The notes beneath the pieces were generated by a model that saw only the letters and a program-made list of their open reading frames with translations, was not told the DNA's origin and ran no database searches. 64,000 nucleotides of DNA, from the NCBI RefSeq assembly GCF_009674725.1, contig NZ_WKKH01000021.1, forward strand, positions 1 to 64,000, in the 5' to 3' direction. The translations under genes and the position numbers were made by a program. Below are positions 25,374 to 34,874 of this stretch, piece by piece (position 1 is the stretch's first letter; each line of letters starts with the position of its first letter). The DNA is from Pedobacter petrophilus. Its GTDB lineage: Bacteria; Bacteroidota; Bacteroidia; Sphingobacteriales; Sphingobacteriaceae.

Positions 25374-28300
25374 ATGATTAAAAATTTACTAATTGCAGTG
25401 TTGCTGTTTTTATGCTATGCCACTAATTCAGCAATAGCACAAACTACTCAGGCGTCCATATCCGGAATTGTTACGGATGATCAAAAGAAACCCATTCCAG
25501 GCGTTTCTATTCAAATTAAAAATAATTCTACTGGTTTTACCACCAGAACATCGACCAATGGACAGGGAGAATATACTTTTAAAGAACTTCCTTTAGGTGG
25601 CCCTTATACTGTTAAGGCGGTTTATGTTGGCTTTGGCGAACAAGCCAGAAATGGTTATATGCTGAATCTTGGAGATGTGGTTAAAGTAAGCATCACAATG
25701 CAGGAAGCTTCACAAAATTTAGAAGCTGTTCAGGTTGTCGCTTCAGGTTTGAGGAACAAAGTTCAGAATTTTGGTGCTTCAACTGAAATTTCAGCCAAGA
25801 CAATGAATCAATTACCAGTTAATGGACGTAATTTCTCTAACTTAATGGATTTATCTCCATTGAGTCGTGGTGGAAATATCTCAGGTCAGTTAGGTTCATC
25901 TACCAACTACACTATTGATGGTATGAACGCTAAAAACCCAACTTCAGCAGGCTCCACAACCAGCCGTAGTGGTGCCCCATACTCTATCTCAATCGAAGCT
26001 GTTCGTGAGTTTAAAGTAGTAACTAATCAATATGATGTTACTTTAGGCAGAGCAGGTGGAGGTACGGTAACTGCAGTAACTAAATCGGGAACAAACACTG
26101 TAAGTGGTAGCGCTTTCATGTATGGAAGAGCAGACTGGTTATCATCTCGTTACGATATCAGAGGAGTAAGGCGTGATAACGATTTTTCTACTTACCAATA
26201 TGGTTTTACTTTAGGTGGCCCGATCATTAAAGATAAATTACATTATTTTGTGGGCTGGGATCATCAAAGAGATGCTCGTCCCTTAATTATTGCAGATGTT
26301 AATGGTCCGGAAGATGAAGCTAGATTTAGAATTACCAATAGTACACTTCAAGAATTTGCTACTATTGCCCGCGATAAATATGGCGTAGCGAGTAGTGATC
26401 AATATGGTTCATTCGATAAGAAACGTGGATCAGACGCTGCATTTGCCCGTTTAGATTGGCAAATCAATGAGAAAAATTTGTTAACCATTCGTGATAACTA
26501 TACTAATGACAGAAACCCTTTGGGATTAGCTGACAATACAGCTATTACCTTCTTTGAAAGTTACGGTACAGATAAAAATGTTGACAATAGTTTATTGGCA
26601 ACTTTGCGTTCAACTATCAACAGTAAAGTAACTAATGAGTTAAAAGTTCAACATTTATATACTTACCAGGCGAGTACGCAAAACAGCCAATTAAATGGTG
26701 CTATTCCAAGAGCTCAGGTTTTCAACGTTCCATCAACGTTATCTAATGGAACATCTGTTGGAACTGATATTCAAATTGGTGGACACCGTTTCGGGCAGGA
26801 GGGTTTTACCAACAATGTACTGCAATTGGTAGATAATTTTTATTATAATACAGATAAGATCAAATATACTTTCGGTGTTGATGTGATGTATACTCATGCG
26901 AAATCCCTTTACGGCAGCGAAGTAAATGGTCGTTTTGAATACCGTAATACAGGAACAACTATTAGCTCTCTACAAAATTTCAACAATTTAATTCCAAACA
27001 GATATTATCGTGAAGTGCCTTTGGTTGCTGATCCGACAGTAAAAGCAGGAATTTGGAACACGGCTTTATATGGCCAGATGCAAACCAATTTAGCAAAAGG
27101 ATTAGAGTTTGTTGGAGGTTTACGTATGGATTATAGTTCTTATCCAAAATCGCCATTAAATCAACAGTTGTTTGATGCTATTGGTGTAAGAACCGATCAC
27201 GAACTAAAACAATTCTTAATTCAGCCAAGAATTCAGTTTAACTGGGATATCAATGAAAACAGAACTGACTTCGTACGTTTTGGTGCTGGTATCTTTGGAT
27301 CAGATATCAATAACTACATGACTATTAACAACCTAACTTTTGATGGTAAGCACTTTGCAACAGTTGATGTATTCAATGAGTTAGTTCCAAGGCCAGATTT
27401 CATCGGTTATAGAAATGGCACAGTAGCAGCTCCAACTGTAACTGCCCAACAGGTTCCTACCATTAACACTTATGCAGAGGATGCAAAGGTTCCGGTAGTT
27501 TATAAAGCCAACTTATCATACAGTAAATTAATCACAGATAAATTCAAGGTAGGGATTACAGGTTATGCCACTTTAGGTCGTAATAACTATATGTATGTAG
27601 ATAGGAATATGGTAGCAACACCATTCTTTACATTAGCTAATGAAGCCAATCGTGGCGTTTTTGTACCAACAGTAAATGCTAGTAATGGCGTTGCAGATTG
27701 GAAATTGGGAAGATTAACTAATCAATTCGGCCGTGTATTAGAAATGAATAGTCAAGGTAAAGTAAATCAATTTGCAGTTGTTTTAGATGCAACCTGGAAC
27801 TACTTTAGAGATGGAGAGATCTCTGCAAGTTTCACCTATAACGATGCGAAAGATAATACTTCATATAACGGTAATGTGGCAAATACTGCAACACTTTCTC
27901 TTCCGGTAAAAGATGATCCGAGAGATTTAAGTAAAATGTCATACTCAGATGGTCAATTCCGTAATAAAGTAGTTGTTTACGGAACGTTGCCAACATTCTA
28001 CGGCGTAACTATTGGCGTGCGTTATTCAGGAATTGGAGGTACGCGTTATAGTTTATTATCTGGCGGAAATATCAACGGCGATTTCGTAGCTACAAATGAT
28101 TTAGCTTTTGTTTTCGATAGAAATAATGCAAATGTTCCTGCCAGTGTGCGTACTGGATTACAAACGCTACTTGATAATCCTTTAGCAAGCCAAAGCTTAA
28201 AAGATTATATCACCAAATATTCTGATCAAATAGCAGAGCGTAATGGTGGTGTGAATGGTTTCTACGGCATTGTTGATTTACGTATAGCTAAGAAATTTAA

Positions 28301-28529
28301 AATATATAAAACACATAACATTGAAATTTCTGGCGATATTTTCAACTTTGGTAACTTATTAAAGAAGAAATGGGGTGTGAACGAAACTTTAGGTTCTCAG
28401 GCTTTATATGCAGTAACTGGGTTTGACAATGCTTCAAAAGCATATTCATACCGCGTAAATAACACCGGAATTGTAACGCCATCGGGTAATCCTTGGCAGG
28501 CACAAATTGGTTTACGTTACGGATTTTAA
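25374..28529 (+). CDS. TonB-dependent receptor (Oar-like, carboxypeptidase regulatory-like N-terminus)
   Basis: The 1051-residue protein has a signal peptide ending NSAIAQ, then a carboxypeptidase-regulatory domain (SISGIVTDDQKKPIPGVSIQ to about residue 115). A plug follows with MNQLPVNGRNFSNLMDLSPL, YTIDGMNAKNPTS and GRAGGGTVTAVTKSGTN. The remaining ~750 residues form a large barrel ending QAQIGLRYGF, a typical C-terminal strand with terminal Phe. The GRNF and GGxxxxxTKSGTN features are those of Oar-like receptors, which import or export peptides or proteins depending on the organism. No SusD-like partner is adjacent. Expression is probably monocistronic, with a terminator right after. Confidence 0.88.
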   Translation: MIKNLLIAVLLFLCYATNSAIAQTTQASISGIVTDDQKKPIPGVSIQIKNNSTGFTTRTSTNGQGEYTFKELPLGGPYTVKAVYVGFGEQARNGYMLNLGDVVKVSITMQEASQNLEAVQVVASGLRNKVQNFGASTEISAKTMNQLPVNGRNFSNLMDLSPLSRGGNISGQLGSSTNYTIDGMNAKNPTSAGSTTSRSGAPYSISIEAVREFKVVTNQYDVTLGRAGGGTVTAVTKSGTNTVSGSAFMYGRADWLSSRYDIRGVRRDNDFSTYQYGFTLGGPIIKDKLHYFVGWDHQRDARPLIIADVNGPEDEARFRITNSTLQEFATIARDKYGVASSDQYGSFDKKRGSDAAFARLDWQINEKNLLTIRDNYTNDRNPLGLADNTAITFFESYGTDKNVDNSLLATLRSTINSKVTNELKVQHLYTYQASTQNSQLNGAIPRAQVFNVPSTLSNGTSVGTDIQIGGHRFGQEGFTNNVLQLVDNFYYNTDKIKYTFGVDVMYTHAKSLYGSEVNGRFEYRNTGTTISSLQNFNNLIPNRYYREVPLVADPTVKAGIWNTALYGQMQTNLAKGLEFVGGLRMDYSSYPKSPLNQQLFDAIGVRTDHELKQFLIQPRIQFNWDINENRTDFVRFGAGIFGSDINNYMTINNLTFDGKHFATVDVFNELVPRPDFIGYRNGTVAAPTVTAQQVPTINTYAEDAKVPVVYKANLSYSKLITDKFKVGITGYATLGRNNYMYVDRNMVATPFFTLANEANRGVFVPTVNASNGVADWKLGRLTNQFGRVLEMNSQGKVNQFAVVLDATWNYFRDGEISASFTYNDAKDNTSYNGNVANTATLSLPVKDDPRDLSKMSYSDGQFRNKVVVYGTLPTFYGVTIGVRYSGIGGTRYSLLSGGNINGDFVATNDLAFVFDRNNANVPASVRTGLQTLLDNPLASQSLKDYITKYSDQIAERNGGVNGFYGIVDLRIAKKFKIYKTHNIEISGDIFNFGNLLKKKWGVNETLGSQALYAVTGFDNASKAYSYRVNNTGIVTPSGNPWQAQIGLRYGF

Positions 28530-28565
28530 ATAGAAATTTAACTAAGTATCTTAGCTTAAAGTCAT

Positions 28566-28602
28566 AAAAAAGGGGAATGGATTTTTATCCGTTCCCTTTT
28601 TT
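28566..28602. terminator. Terminator after the TonB receptor
   Basis: Long stem: AAAAAGGGGAATGGAT pairs with ATCCGTTCCCTTTTTT with G-T pairs, flanked by A and T runs. The -7 box of the ABC gene begins immediately after it. Confidence 0.88.
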
Positions 28603-28610
28603 TATGTTTG
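28603..28610 (+). promoter_or_regulatory. Candidate -7 box of the ABC transporter gene (TATGTTTG)
   Basis: TATGTTTG is an exact TAnnTTTG match, 22 nt before the ATG at 28633 and directly abutting the upstream terminator. No clear -33 element. Confidence 0.5.
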
Positions 28611-28632
28611 TGTCATAAACAACAAAACTTTA

Positions 28633-30384
28633 ATGGGATTATTATTAGACTACCTGAAAAACCACAAGTGGATTGTGGCTTTGGCGCTATTGCTTGCAGG
28701 TTTCAATATTGGTTTTTCGCTTTTAGATCCATATATCACCGGGAGAATTCTAGATCGCTTCATCAATCAAAAAGATAAATTAACCTATAGCCAATACCTT
28801 TGGGGTTCGCTGGGTTTAATTGGCCTCGCCATTGGTGCAGCTATGGTTTCGCGAATTGCAAAAAACTTTCAGGATTATTTTACCAGCGTTATTGTACAAA
28901 AAGTGGGCGCAAAAATGTATGCCGATGGTTTACAGCATTCACTAAAATTACCTTACCAGGTTTTTGAAGATCAGCGCAGTGGCGAAACATTGGGGATTTT
29001 ACAGAAAGTTCGTTTAGACTCTGAAAAATTTATTACCTCATTCATCAGTATTTTATTTGTAAGCCTGATCGGAATGATTTTCGTTATTGTTTATTCCGTT
29101 TCCATCAGTTATAAGGTTACACTGGTTTACTTTACAGCCATTCCGATTATTAGTTTCGTGAGTTGGTATTTAAGCCGCAAAATTAAAACCATTCAACATT
29201 CTATTGTTGGCGAAACAACTGCTTTAGCGGGTTCAACAACAGAATCGTTAAGAAATATTGAACTGGTAAAGAGTTTAGGTCTGGCCGATCAGGAAATTGA
29301 ACGACTAAATAAAACAACCTATAAAATTTTAGGTCTTGAGCTTAAAAAGGTAAAATATGTGCGTAGCATGAGCTTCGTACAAGGCACCACAGTAAATCTG
29401 GTACGAAGCACCATGATCCTGGTTTTACTATTGCTCATTTTTGATAATGCCATCACCGCTGGTCAATACCTAACTTTCTTATTCTATTCTTTCTTCCTTT
29501 TCGGCCCCTTGCAGGAACTTGGAAATGTAATTTTAGCCTGGCGTGAGGCTGAGGTTTCTTTAGGCAATTTTAAAAAGATTTTAAGTACCCCAATTGATAA
29601 AAAACCTGAAAACCCAATCGCAATTCAGAAAATTAAGGACTTAACTTTCAGCAATGTTGGCTTCAAACACCAAACGGCCAATAGAAATGCACTTGAGAAT
29701 ATTTCCTTTAAAGCGTTTAACGGACAAACTATTGCTTTTGTGGGGCCTTCCGGATCTGGAAAAACCACGCTGGTTAAACTTCTGGTAGGCTTATACCCAC
29801 CAAAAGATGGTGAAATTTTATACAACGGCACACCAAGCAACAATATTGATCTGGATGCGCTAAGGGAAAAAATTGGCTTTGTAACGCAAGACACTCAACT
29901 GTTCTCCGGCACCATTAGGGAAAACTTACTTTTTGTAAACCCAACAGCAACTGACGAAGAATGCTTTAACGTGCTGAACCAGGCGGCTTGTCAGACACTT
30001 TTAGCCAGAGCAGACAAAGGTTTAGATTCGTTAATTGGAGAAGGTGGCGTGAAGGTTTCTGGCGGCGAGAAACAACGTTTATCAATTGCCAGGGCATTGT
30101 TACGTCAACCGGATATTCTGGTTTTTGATGAAGCTACATCATCATTAGATTCTATCACGGAGGAAGAAATTACCAAAACCATCCGTTCAGTATCTAACTT
30201 AACAGATCACATTACGATTTTGATTGCGCACCGTTTATCAACCATTAAACATGCTGATGTGATCTATGTTTTGGAGAAAGGCCATATTATTGAGCAAGGT
30301 AAACACGAAGCATTAATTGCACAAAATGGTTTATATCAGGCCATGTGGCGCCAACAAATTGGAGAAAGGATTGTTGAAGCTTAA
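28633..30384 (+). CDS. ABC transporter, fused permease and ATPase (exporter type)
   Basis: The 583-residue inner-membrane protein has six hydrophobic helices over residues ~10-320, then an ATPase domain with Walker A GPSGSGKTT (about residue 371), the Q-loop VTQDTQLFSGTIRENLLF, signature VSGGEKQRLSIARAL (about 475), Walker B DILVFDEATSSLDS and switch IAHRLSTIKHAD. This half-transporter organisation (MsbA/LmrA-like) acts as a homodimer exporting lipids, peptides or drugs. The substrate is unknown. A small PLDc_N protein follows after 14 bp, probably in the same transcript. Confidence 0.92.
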   Translation: MGLLLDYLKNHKWIVALALLLAGFNIGFSLLDPYITGRILDRFINQKDKLTYSQYLWGSLGLIGLAIGAAMVSRIAKNFQDYFTSVIVQKVGAKMYADGLQHSLKLPYQVFEDQRSGETLGILQKVRLDSEKFITSFISILFVSLIGMIFVIVYSVSISYKVTLVYFTAIPIISFVSWYLSRKIKTIQHSIVGETTALAGSTTESLRNIELVKSLGLADQEIERLNKTTYKILGLELKKVKYVRSMSFVQGTTVNLVRSTMILVLLLLIFDNAITAGQYLTFLFYSFFLFGPLQELGNVILAWREAEVSLGNFKKILSTPIDKKPENPIAIQKIKDLTFSNVGFKHQTANRNALENISFKAFNGQTIAFVGPSGSGKTTLVKLLVGLYPPKDGEILYNGTPSNNIDLDALREKIGFVTQDTQLFSGTIRENLLFVNPTATDEECFNVLNQAACQTLLARADKGLDSLIGEGGVKVSGGEKQRLSIARALLRQPDILVFDEATSSLDSITEEEITKTIRSVSNLTDHITILIAHRLSTIKHADVIYVLEKGHIIEQGKHEALIAQNGLYQAMWRQQIGERIVEA

Positions 30385-30398
30385 TAAATCTTCATCAC

Positions 30399-30614
30399 AT
30401 GTTATTAGCACAAGTAGAAAGCAATCAGATTGCGATCATTATTATTATTGCCGCGATACTCTGGCTGGCGTTTATATTGGTTACCCTATATCATTTATCA
30501 AGAAATAGCAATATGCTTTTTCCTGTTAAAGTACTTTGGTTTATTATCATCCTGTTCGCCCCTTTTATAGGATCAATTGCCTATTTGGTTTGGGGTAAGA
30601 ACAGGCGGTTTTAG
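30399..30614 (+). CDS. Small PLDc_N domain membrane protein
   Basis: The 71-residue product has two hydrophobic helices. The second, FPVKVLWFIIILFAPFIGSI then AYLVWGKNRR, matches the phospholipase D/cardiolipin synthase N-terminal membrane domain (PLDc_N). No catalytic HKD domain is attached. Free-standing proteins of this type are common in Bacteroidota and of unknown function. It follows the ABC transporter gene by 14 bp on the same strand. Confidence 0.8.
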   Translation: MLLAQVESNQIAIIIIIAAILWLAFILVTLYHLSRNSNMLFPVKVLWFIIILFAPFIGSIAYLVWGKNRRF

Positions 30615-30692
30615 TACCACTGATGAAATTCAGACAATTAGAAGCATATTGCAATTGAGCTATTAAAACGATAATATATAGTTCTTATTGAA

Positions 30693-31490
30693 CCATTAAG
30701 GCATTAAGACGACATTAATAAGTTTCTTAATGACCTTAATTCCTTAATGTTTCCCTCTGATTAAATTCAGTAATATCCAGGTTAGTGATCCGTTAAGGCA
30801 TTAAGACGATTGAATAAGATCCTAATGACCTTAATTCCTTAAGTTTTCCTTTGTGATTTAAATTCAGTAATATCCAGGTAGTGATCCGTTAAGGCATTAA
30901 AACGATTGAATAAGATCTTAATGACCTTAATTCCTTAATGTTTCCCTGTGATTTAAATTCAATAATATCCATGTTATTAACCATTAAGGCATTAAAACGA
31001 TTGAATAAGATCTTAATTACCTTTATTCCGCAAGGTTTCCCTGTGATTAAATTCAGTAATGTCCAGGTTATTGAACCATTAAGGTATTAAGACGATATCA
31101 ATAAGTTTCTTGATGACCTTAATTCCTTATGTTTCCCTGTGATTTAAATTCATTAATATCCATGCTATTAACCATTAAGGCATTAAGAAGATATCAATAA
31201 GTTCTTAATGACCTTAATTCCTTAAGTTTTCCCTGTGATTTAAATTCAGTAATATCCAGGTTAGTGATCCGTTAAGGCATTAAGAAGATATCAATAAGTT
31301 TCTTGATGACCTTAATTCCTTAATGTTTCCCTGTGATTTAAATTCAATAATATCCATGTTAGTGATCCGTTAAGGTATTAAGACGATATCAATAATTCTT
31401 AATGACCTTAATTCCTTAATGTTTCCCTCTGATTAAATTCAGTAATATCCAGTTAGTGATCCGTTAAGATGACATCAATAAGTTCTGATA
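30693..31490. repeat. Tandem array of a ~96-bp hairpin-forming repeat (8 full copies plus a partial)
   Basis: Copies start at 30693, 30790, 30886, 30981, 31076, 31172, 31269, 31366 and a partial at 31461, so units are 95-97 bp. Each begins CC(A/G)TTAAGG(C/T)ATTAA, continues through TGACCTTAATTCCTTAATG and TTTCCCTGTGATTTAAATTC, and ends in ATATCCAGGTTAGTGAT or ATATCCATGTTATTAA. TTAAGGCATTAAG pairs with CTTAATGACCTTAA, and CATTAAGG can pair instead with CCTTAATG, giving two alternative stems per unit. Length variation and stops exclude coding. It fills the gap between convergent genes and I see no nearby copy. Confidence 0.93.
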
Positions 31491-31515
31491 ACCTAATCTT
31501 TCTTCGTAATTAGTA

Positions 31516-32796
31516 TTAAGCTGCGTTACCACTCTGCTCATTGATATCCTGCAAACTTAACCTGGTAAGCGATTTAGTTTTTAACCAGGTTACAAAGGCA
31601 ATCCCTACCGTCATGCTGCCACCAAAAACTACAGCTGGCACCAGTGTTAACAGCTTGGCAGATAAGCCAGATTCAAATTCACCAATCTCGTTCGATGATC
31701 CGATAAACATGCTGTTTACTGCCGATACGCGCCCACGCATAGTATCCGGTGTAAGCAATTGCATAATCGTTTGGCGAATAATAACGCTTACACTATCAAA
31801 AGAGCCTTCCAGGAATAAGAAAAATAAAGTCAGGTAAAAATTCTTAGATAACCCGTAACAGATAATACTCAATCCGAAACCGGTTACGGCAATAAGTAAG
31901 TTTCGCCATGGTTTTCCCATCGGCGAAAAGCGAGTCATTAACAGCATGGTAATCACCGCCCCAGAAGCTGCAGCACCACGCATCATGCCTAAACCGAAAG
32001 AGCCTAAATTGAAAACATCTTTTGCAAAAATGGGCAATAAAGCTACTGCACCACCAAAAAACACGGAAAATAAATCGAGACTCATCGCCCAAACCATCAT
32101 CTTTGTTTTGAAAACAAAATTAATTCCCTCCTTTAAACTGTGGAAGATATTTTCTTTAGGGATATAATTAGATGGGTGTTTCTTGAAGGTGAATATGCAA
32201 ATCAGCGAAATCGAAACCAGCACCACAATTACACTATAAGCTGCTGTAATTCCCCAAAGCCAGTTGACTAAACCGCCTGTTAGCGGACCAATAATAGTAG
32301 CCAATTGCCAGCTACTGCTGCTCCATGTGCTGGAGTTTGGATATAACTCCTTTGGAATAATCTCTGCCATGAGCGAAAATGTTGCCGGACCAAAAAAACC
32401 TCTCGCCAGGCCGATACAAAATACCAGCCCATACATAATGAGTACAATTAAATCTTGTTTGAGGTGGAGGTATTTACTGGTAACAATTAACATTAAAACG
32501 GATGCCAGCCAAACGCCAGAAAAAATTTTAAGGAGTAAACCACGCTTTTCACTTTTATCGGCTATGTAACCGCCATACAAAGCAATGCAAATGGCAGGAA
32601 TTGCTTCGCATAAACCTACCAGGCCCAACTTTAATGGATCATGCGTTAAATCGTAAATGTGATAACCAATCACTACAGCCTGCATCTGATAAGCAAGTGT
32701 AAAAAAGAAACGCATTCCTAAAAAAGAACGAAATTCTTTATATCTGAGGGCTGCGAATGGATCAGGTTTAATTAATAGGGAATCTGAATCTGACAC
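31516..32796 (-). CDS. MFS transporter (EntS/permease of DHA3 type)
   Basis: The 426-residue membrane protein has about 12 hydrophobic helices and the MFS loop 2-3 motif in ALYGGYIADKSEKRGLLLK (about residues 75-93). The fold is repeated in the second half, as in LTPDTMRGRVSAVNSMFIG near residue 350, which is typical of the EntS-like/DHA3 exporter group. Such proteins export siderophores, macrolides or other small molecules by proton antiport. The neighbouring SusCD pair is on the same strand but lies upstream with a terminator between, so the two are transcribed separately. Confidence 0.87.
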   Translation of the reverse strand: MSDSDSLLIKPDPFAALRYKEFRSFLGMRFFFTLAYQMQAVVIGYHIYDLTHDPLKLGLVGLCEAIPAICIALYGGYIADKSEKRGLLLKIFSGVWLASVLMLIVTSKYLHLKQDLIVLIMYGLVFCIGLARGFFGPATFSLMAEIIPKELYPNSSTWSSSSWQLATIIGPLTGGLVNWLWGITAAYSVIVVLVSISLICIFTFKKHPSNYIPKENIFHSLKEGINFVFKTKMMVWAMSLDLFSVFFGGAVALLPIFAKDVFNLGSFGLGMMRGAAASGAVITMLLMTRFSPMGKPWRNLLIAVTGFGLSIICYGLSKNFYLTLFFLFLEGSFDSVSVIIRQTIMQLLTPDTMRGRVSAVNSMFIGSSNEIGEFESGLSAKLLTLVPAVVFGGSMTVGIAFVTWLKTKSLTRLSLQDINEQSGNAA

Positions 32797-32813
32797 GGAA
32801 AAAAATTTGATTA

Positions 32814-32821
32814 CAAAAATA
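32814..32821 (-). promoter_or_regulatory. Candidate -7 box of the MFS gene
   Basis: The minus strand reads TATTTTTG here, a TAnnTTTG match, 17 nt before the ATG at 32796. Confidence 0.45.
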
Positions 32822-32912
32822 AGATTTGAATCATATATAATTATTAATAAAACGTTTTATTTTACTTTCCGACACGAAAATGGCATTGGTTTAAATAAAG
32901 CAGAAAATGGAA

Positions 32913-32949
32913 AAACCCGATGAATAACCGTTGGCTATTCATCGGGTTT
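32913..32949. terminator. Terminator of the susCD operon
   Basis: Perfect 14-bp stem AAACCCGATGAATA / TATTCATCGGGTTT with a 9-nt loop, 20 bp past the susD-like stop. Confidence 0.88.
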
Positions 32950-32968
32950 ATAAAAAATTTACCAAGCT

Positions 32969-34846
32969 TTAGTAACCTGGATTTTGTTCAAGCAGATTGT
33001 TTTTATTTACCTCATCGCGGCTAAATGGCCTGAAATAAAGTTTATTATCCCAACTGCGGTTTTCCTGCGCATTTTCTACCACCGGACTGTAAGTATAATC
33101 GTAAACAGTAGCATCATAGTGGTAAGGCGCAGACATTGTTTTGCCTGGCTTAAATTTCCCCATTACTTTGATATAGGTTACTTTTCTTCCTAAAGTTTCT
33201 TCAGCAATCAACCACCTGCGGGTATCGTGATAACGCTGTTCTTCATAAGCCATTTCAATGCGGCGTTCGTGCCGGTAAGCCGTTCTTAAATCTGCCTGGC
33301 TTGTTGCGGTTACCGCTGGCATCCCAGCCCTGAAACGAATTCTGTTTAACCATGTTTTGGCGTTATCCAACTCTCCCAGTTCAATACTTGCTTCAATATA
33401 ATTAAAAACAGCTTCAGTATACCTGAAGAACGGCCATGGAATGGTTTGAGGTGCAGATGCTTCTACGATGTTCGGATCCGGATCTATGAATTTATGGTAA
33501 TAATAGCCTGTCCAGCTTCCATTCCAGTTTTCGATTGAGCTGGCCCGGGTATCAAGACCCCGAAAATCAGTTACCGTTCCATTGCTGGCTAAATCATAAA
33601 CCCCCGTTTGAATCTGATTGGCCGGATCTACATTTCCTGAGGCTTTATCACGAGGTTTCCATGTTGCTCCATCATATAAAATAGTAGCATAAAAACGTGG
33701 ATCCCGGTTTTGATAAGGATTTGCTTTTTGCAGGGGGTTAGTCCAGCTAAACTTACTGCCATCATTCATTTCGAAATCATCAACCAATAAACCAATTGGT
33801 GTATTTCCTGCCCAGTTGTGGTAACCATTCGGACCGTTTTGCTGGCCATGCCTGTTATTGCTCTGGGTAATAAAATACTTTGCGAAAATTAATTCGGCAG
33901 CAGCCGTAGCATCAATGCCAGGGGCCTTACTTCCACCACCCATGGCAATGCTTTTAAAGTTTAACCGCCCATCGGTTGCTGGCGCCGAAAGTGTTAATTT
34001 ATAACCTGTACCGACATCTAAAACTGCTTTTGCCGCAGCCTGTGCCAATCGGTAGCGTTCGGTTTGATTCCCCGAGGCATAAGAGAGAAAGTCTAATTTT
34101 TGGGCCGCAATTCCACTGATTTTGGCTGTAAGTTTTGTACGGTCGTGAAGATCACTGGCAGCATAAATTAGCACCCTTGATTTTAGTGCCAGCGCAGCCA
34201 AAGAATTGGTACGACCTTTATCTAAGGTTTTTCCGGCAAGCAATTTTGCAGCTTCATCACAATCTTTAATAATGAAGTTTACACACTCTTCGTAAGTATT
34301 TCGCTTCACATTATAATCATCACTTAATGCGTAGGTTTTAGTAATAATGGCCACCGAACCGTAAAAACGTAAAAGTTGCTGATAGTAGTAGGCACGCAGA
34401 AAATAAGCCTCACCTAATAACTGATCTTTCAGCGTCTGACTGCTTAATCCATTGCTTCCTCCACCAATTCTTTCGATAGTGATGTTGCATGCTCTTATTC
34501 TATTATACATTTGCTTGTAACCCCAGGTATCGTCTACCCAGCCAAGTGTAGAAGGGTTTATTGTCCCATTATTAACTAAATCGATGCCTCGGGTTGGGTG
34601 CGTAAACAGTGCTTCATCAGAAACTGATGCTAACATTTGTTCAGAAAAACCGCCGCTACTTAAACCGTTGTAAATATCATTTACAAAAGCCTGCGCAAGT
34701 GCCGGATCAGTCCAGACTAAATCCGCAGATATTTTATCTGGCGGTGCTACATCCATAAATTCCTTTTTACAAGCTGTTGCAAAAAGAGTGATTAAAACTA
34801 ATATATATAGCGTTCTATGTTGAGTTATTGCTTTCATATTTTTCAT
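32969..34846 (-). CDS. SusD/RagB family nutrient-binding outer-membrane lipoprotein
   Basis: From ATG 34846 the product is 625 residues with a lipoprotein signal peptide ending LFATACKKEFMDVAPPD (lipobox Cys). It then follows the SusD pattern: LVWTDPALAQAFVNDIYNGL, LLGEAYFLRAYYYQQLLRFY, and, near the C-terminus, IRFRAGMPAVTATSQ followed by YRHERRIEMAYEEQRYHDTR. SusD proteins sit on the outer face of the outer membrane and hand glycans or other oligomers to the SusC barrel. Upstream ATG 34870 adds eight residues (MYCCLSII) and is less likely. It lies 28 bp after the susC-like gene. Confidence 0.93.
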   Translation of the reverse strand: MKNMKAITQHRTLYILVLITLFATACKKEFMDVAPPDKISADLVWTDPALAQAFVNDIYNGLSSGGFSEQMLASVSDEALFTHPTRGIDLVNNGTINPSTLGWVDDTWGYKQMYNRIRACNITIERIGGGSNGLSSQTLKDQLLGEAYFLRAYYYQQLLRFYGSVAIITKTYALSDDYNVKRNTYEECVNFIIKDCDEAAKLLAGKTLDKGRTNSLAALALKSRVLIYAASDLHDRTKLTAKISGIAAQKLDFLSYASGNQTERYRLAQAAAKAVLDVGTGYKLTLSAPATDGRLNFKSIAMGGGSKAPGIDATAAAELIFAKYFITQSNNRHGQQNGPNGYHNWAGNTPIGLLVDDFEMNDGSKFSWTNPLQKANPYQNRDPRFYATILYDGATWKPRDKASGNVDPANQIQTGVYDLASNGTVTDFRGLDTRASSIENWNGSWTGYYYHKFIDPDPNIVEASAPQTIPWPFFRYTEAVFNYIEASIELGELDNAKTWLNRIRFRAGMPAVTATSQADLRTAYRHERRIEMAYEEQRYHDTRRWLIAEETLGRKVTYIKVMGKFKPGKTMSAPYHYDATVYDYTYSPVVENAQENRSWDNKLYFRPFSRDEVNKNNLLEQNPGY

Positions 34847-34874
34847 TATTATTGATAAACAGCAGTACATCTAT

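Noticed and set aside
30693..31490. CRISPR array interpretation of the 96-bp repeats
   Set aside because: There are no short identical repeats separated by unique spacers; the whole 96-bp unit repeats, and no cas genes are near.
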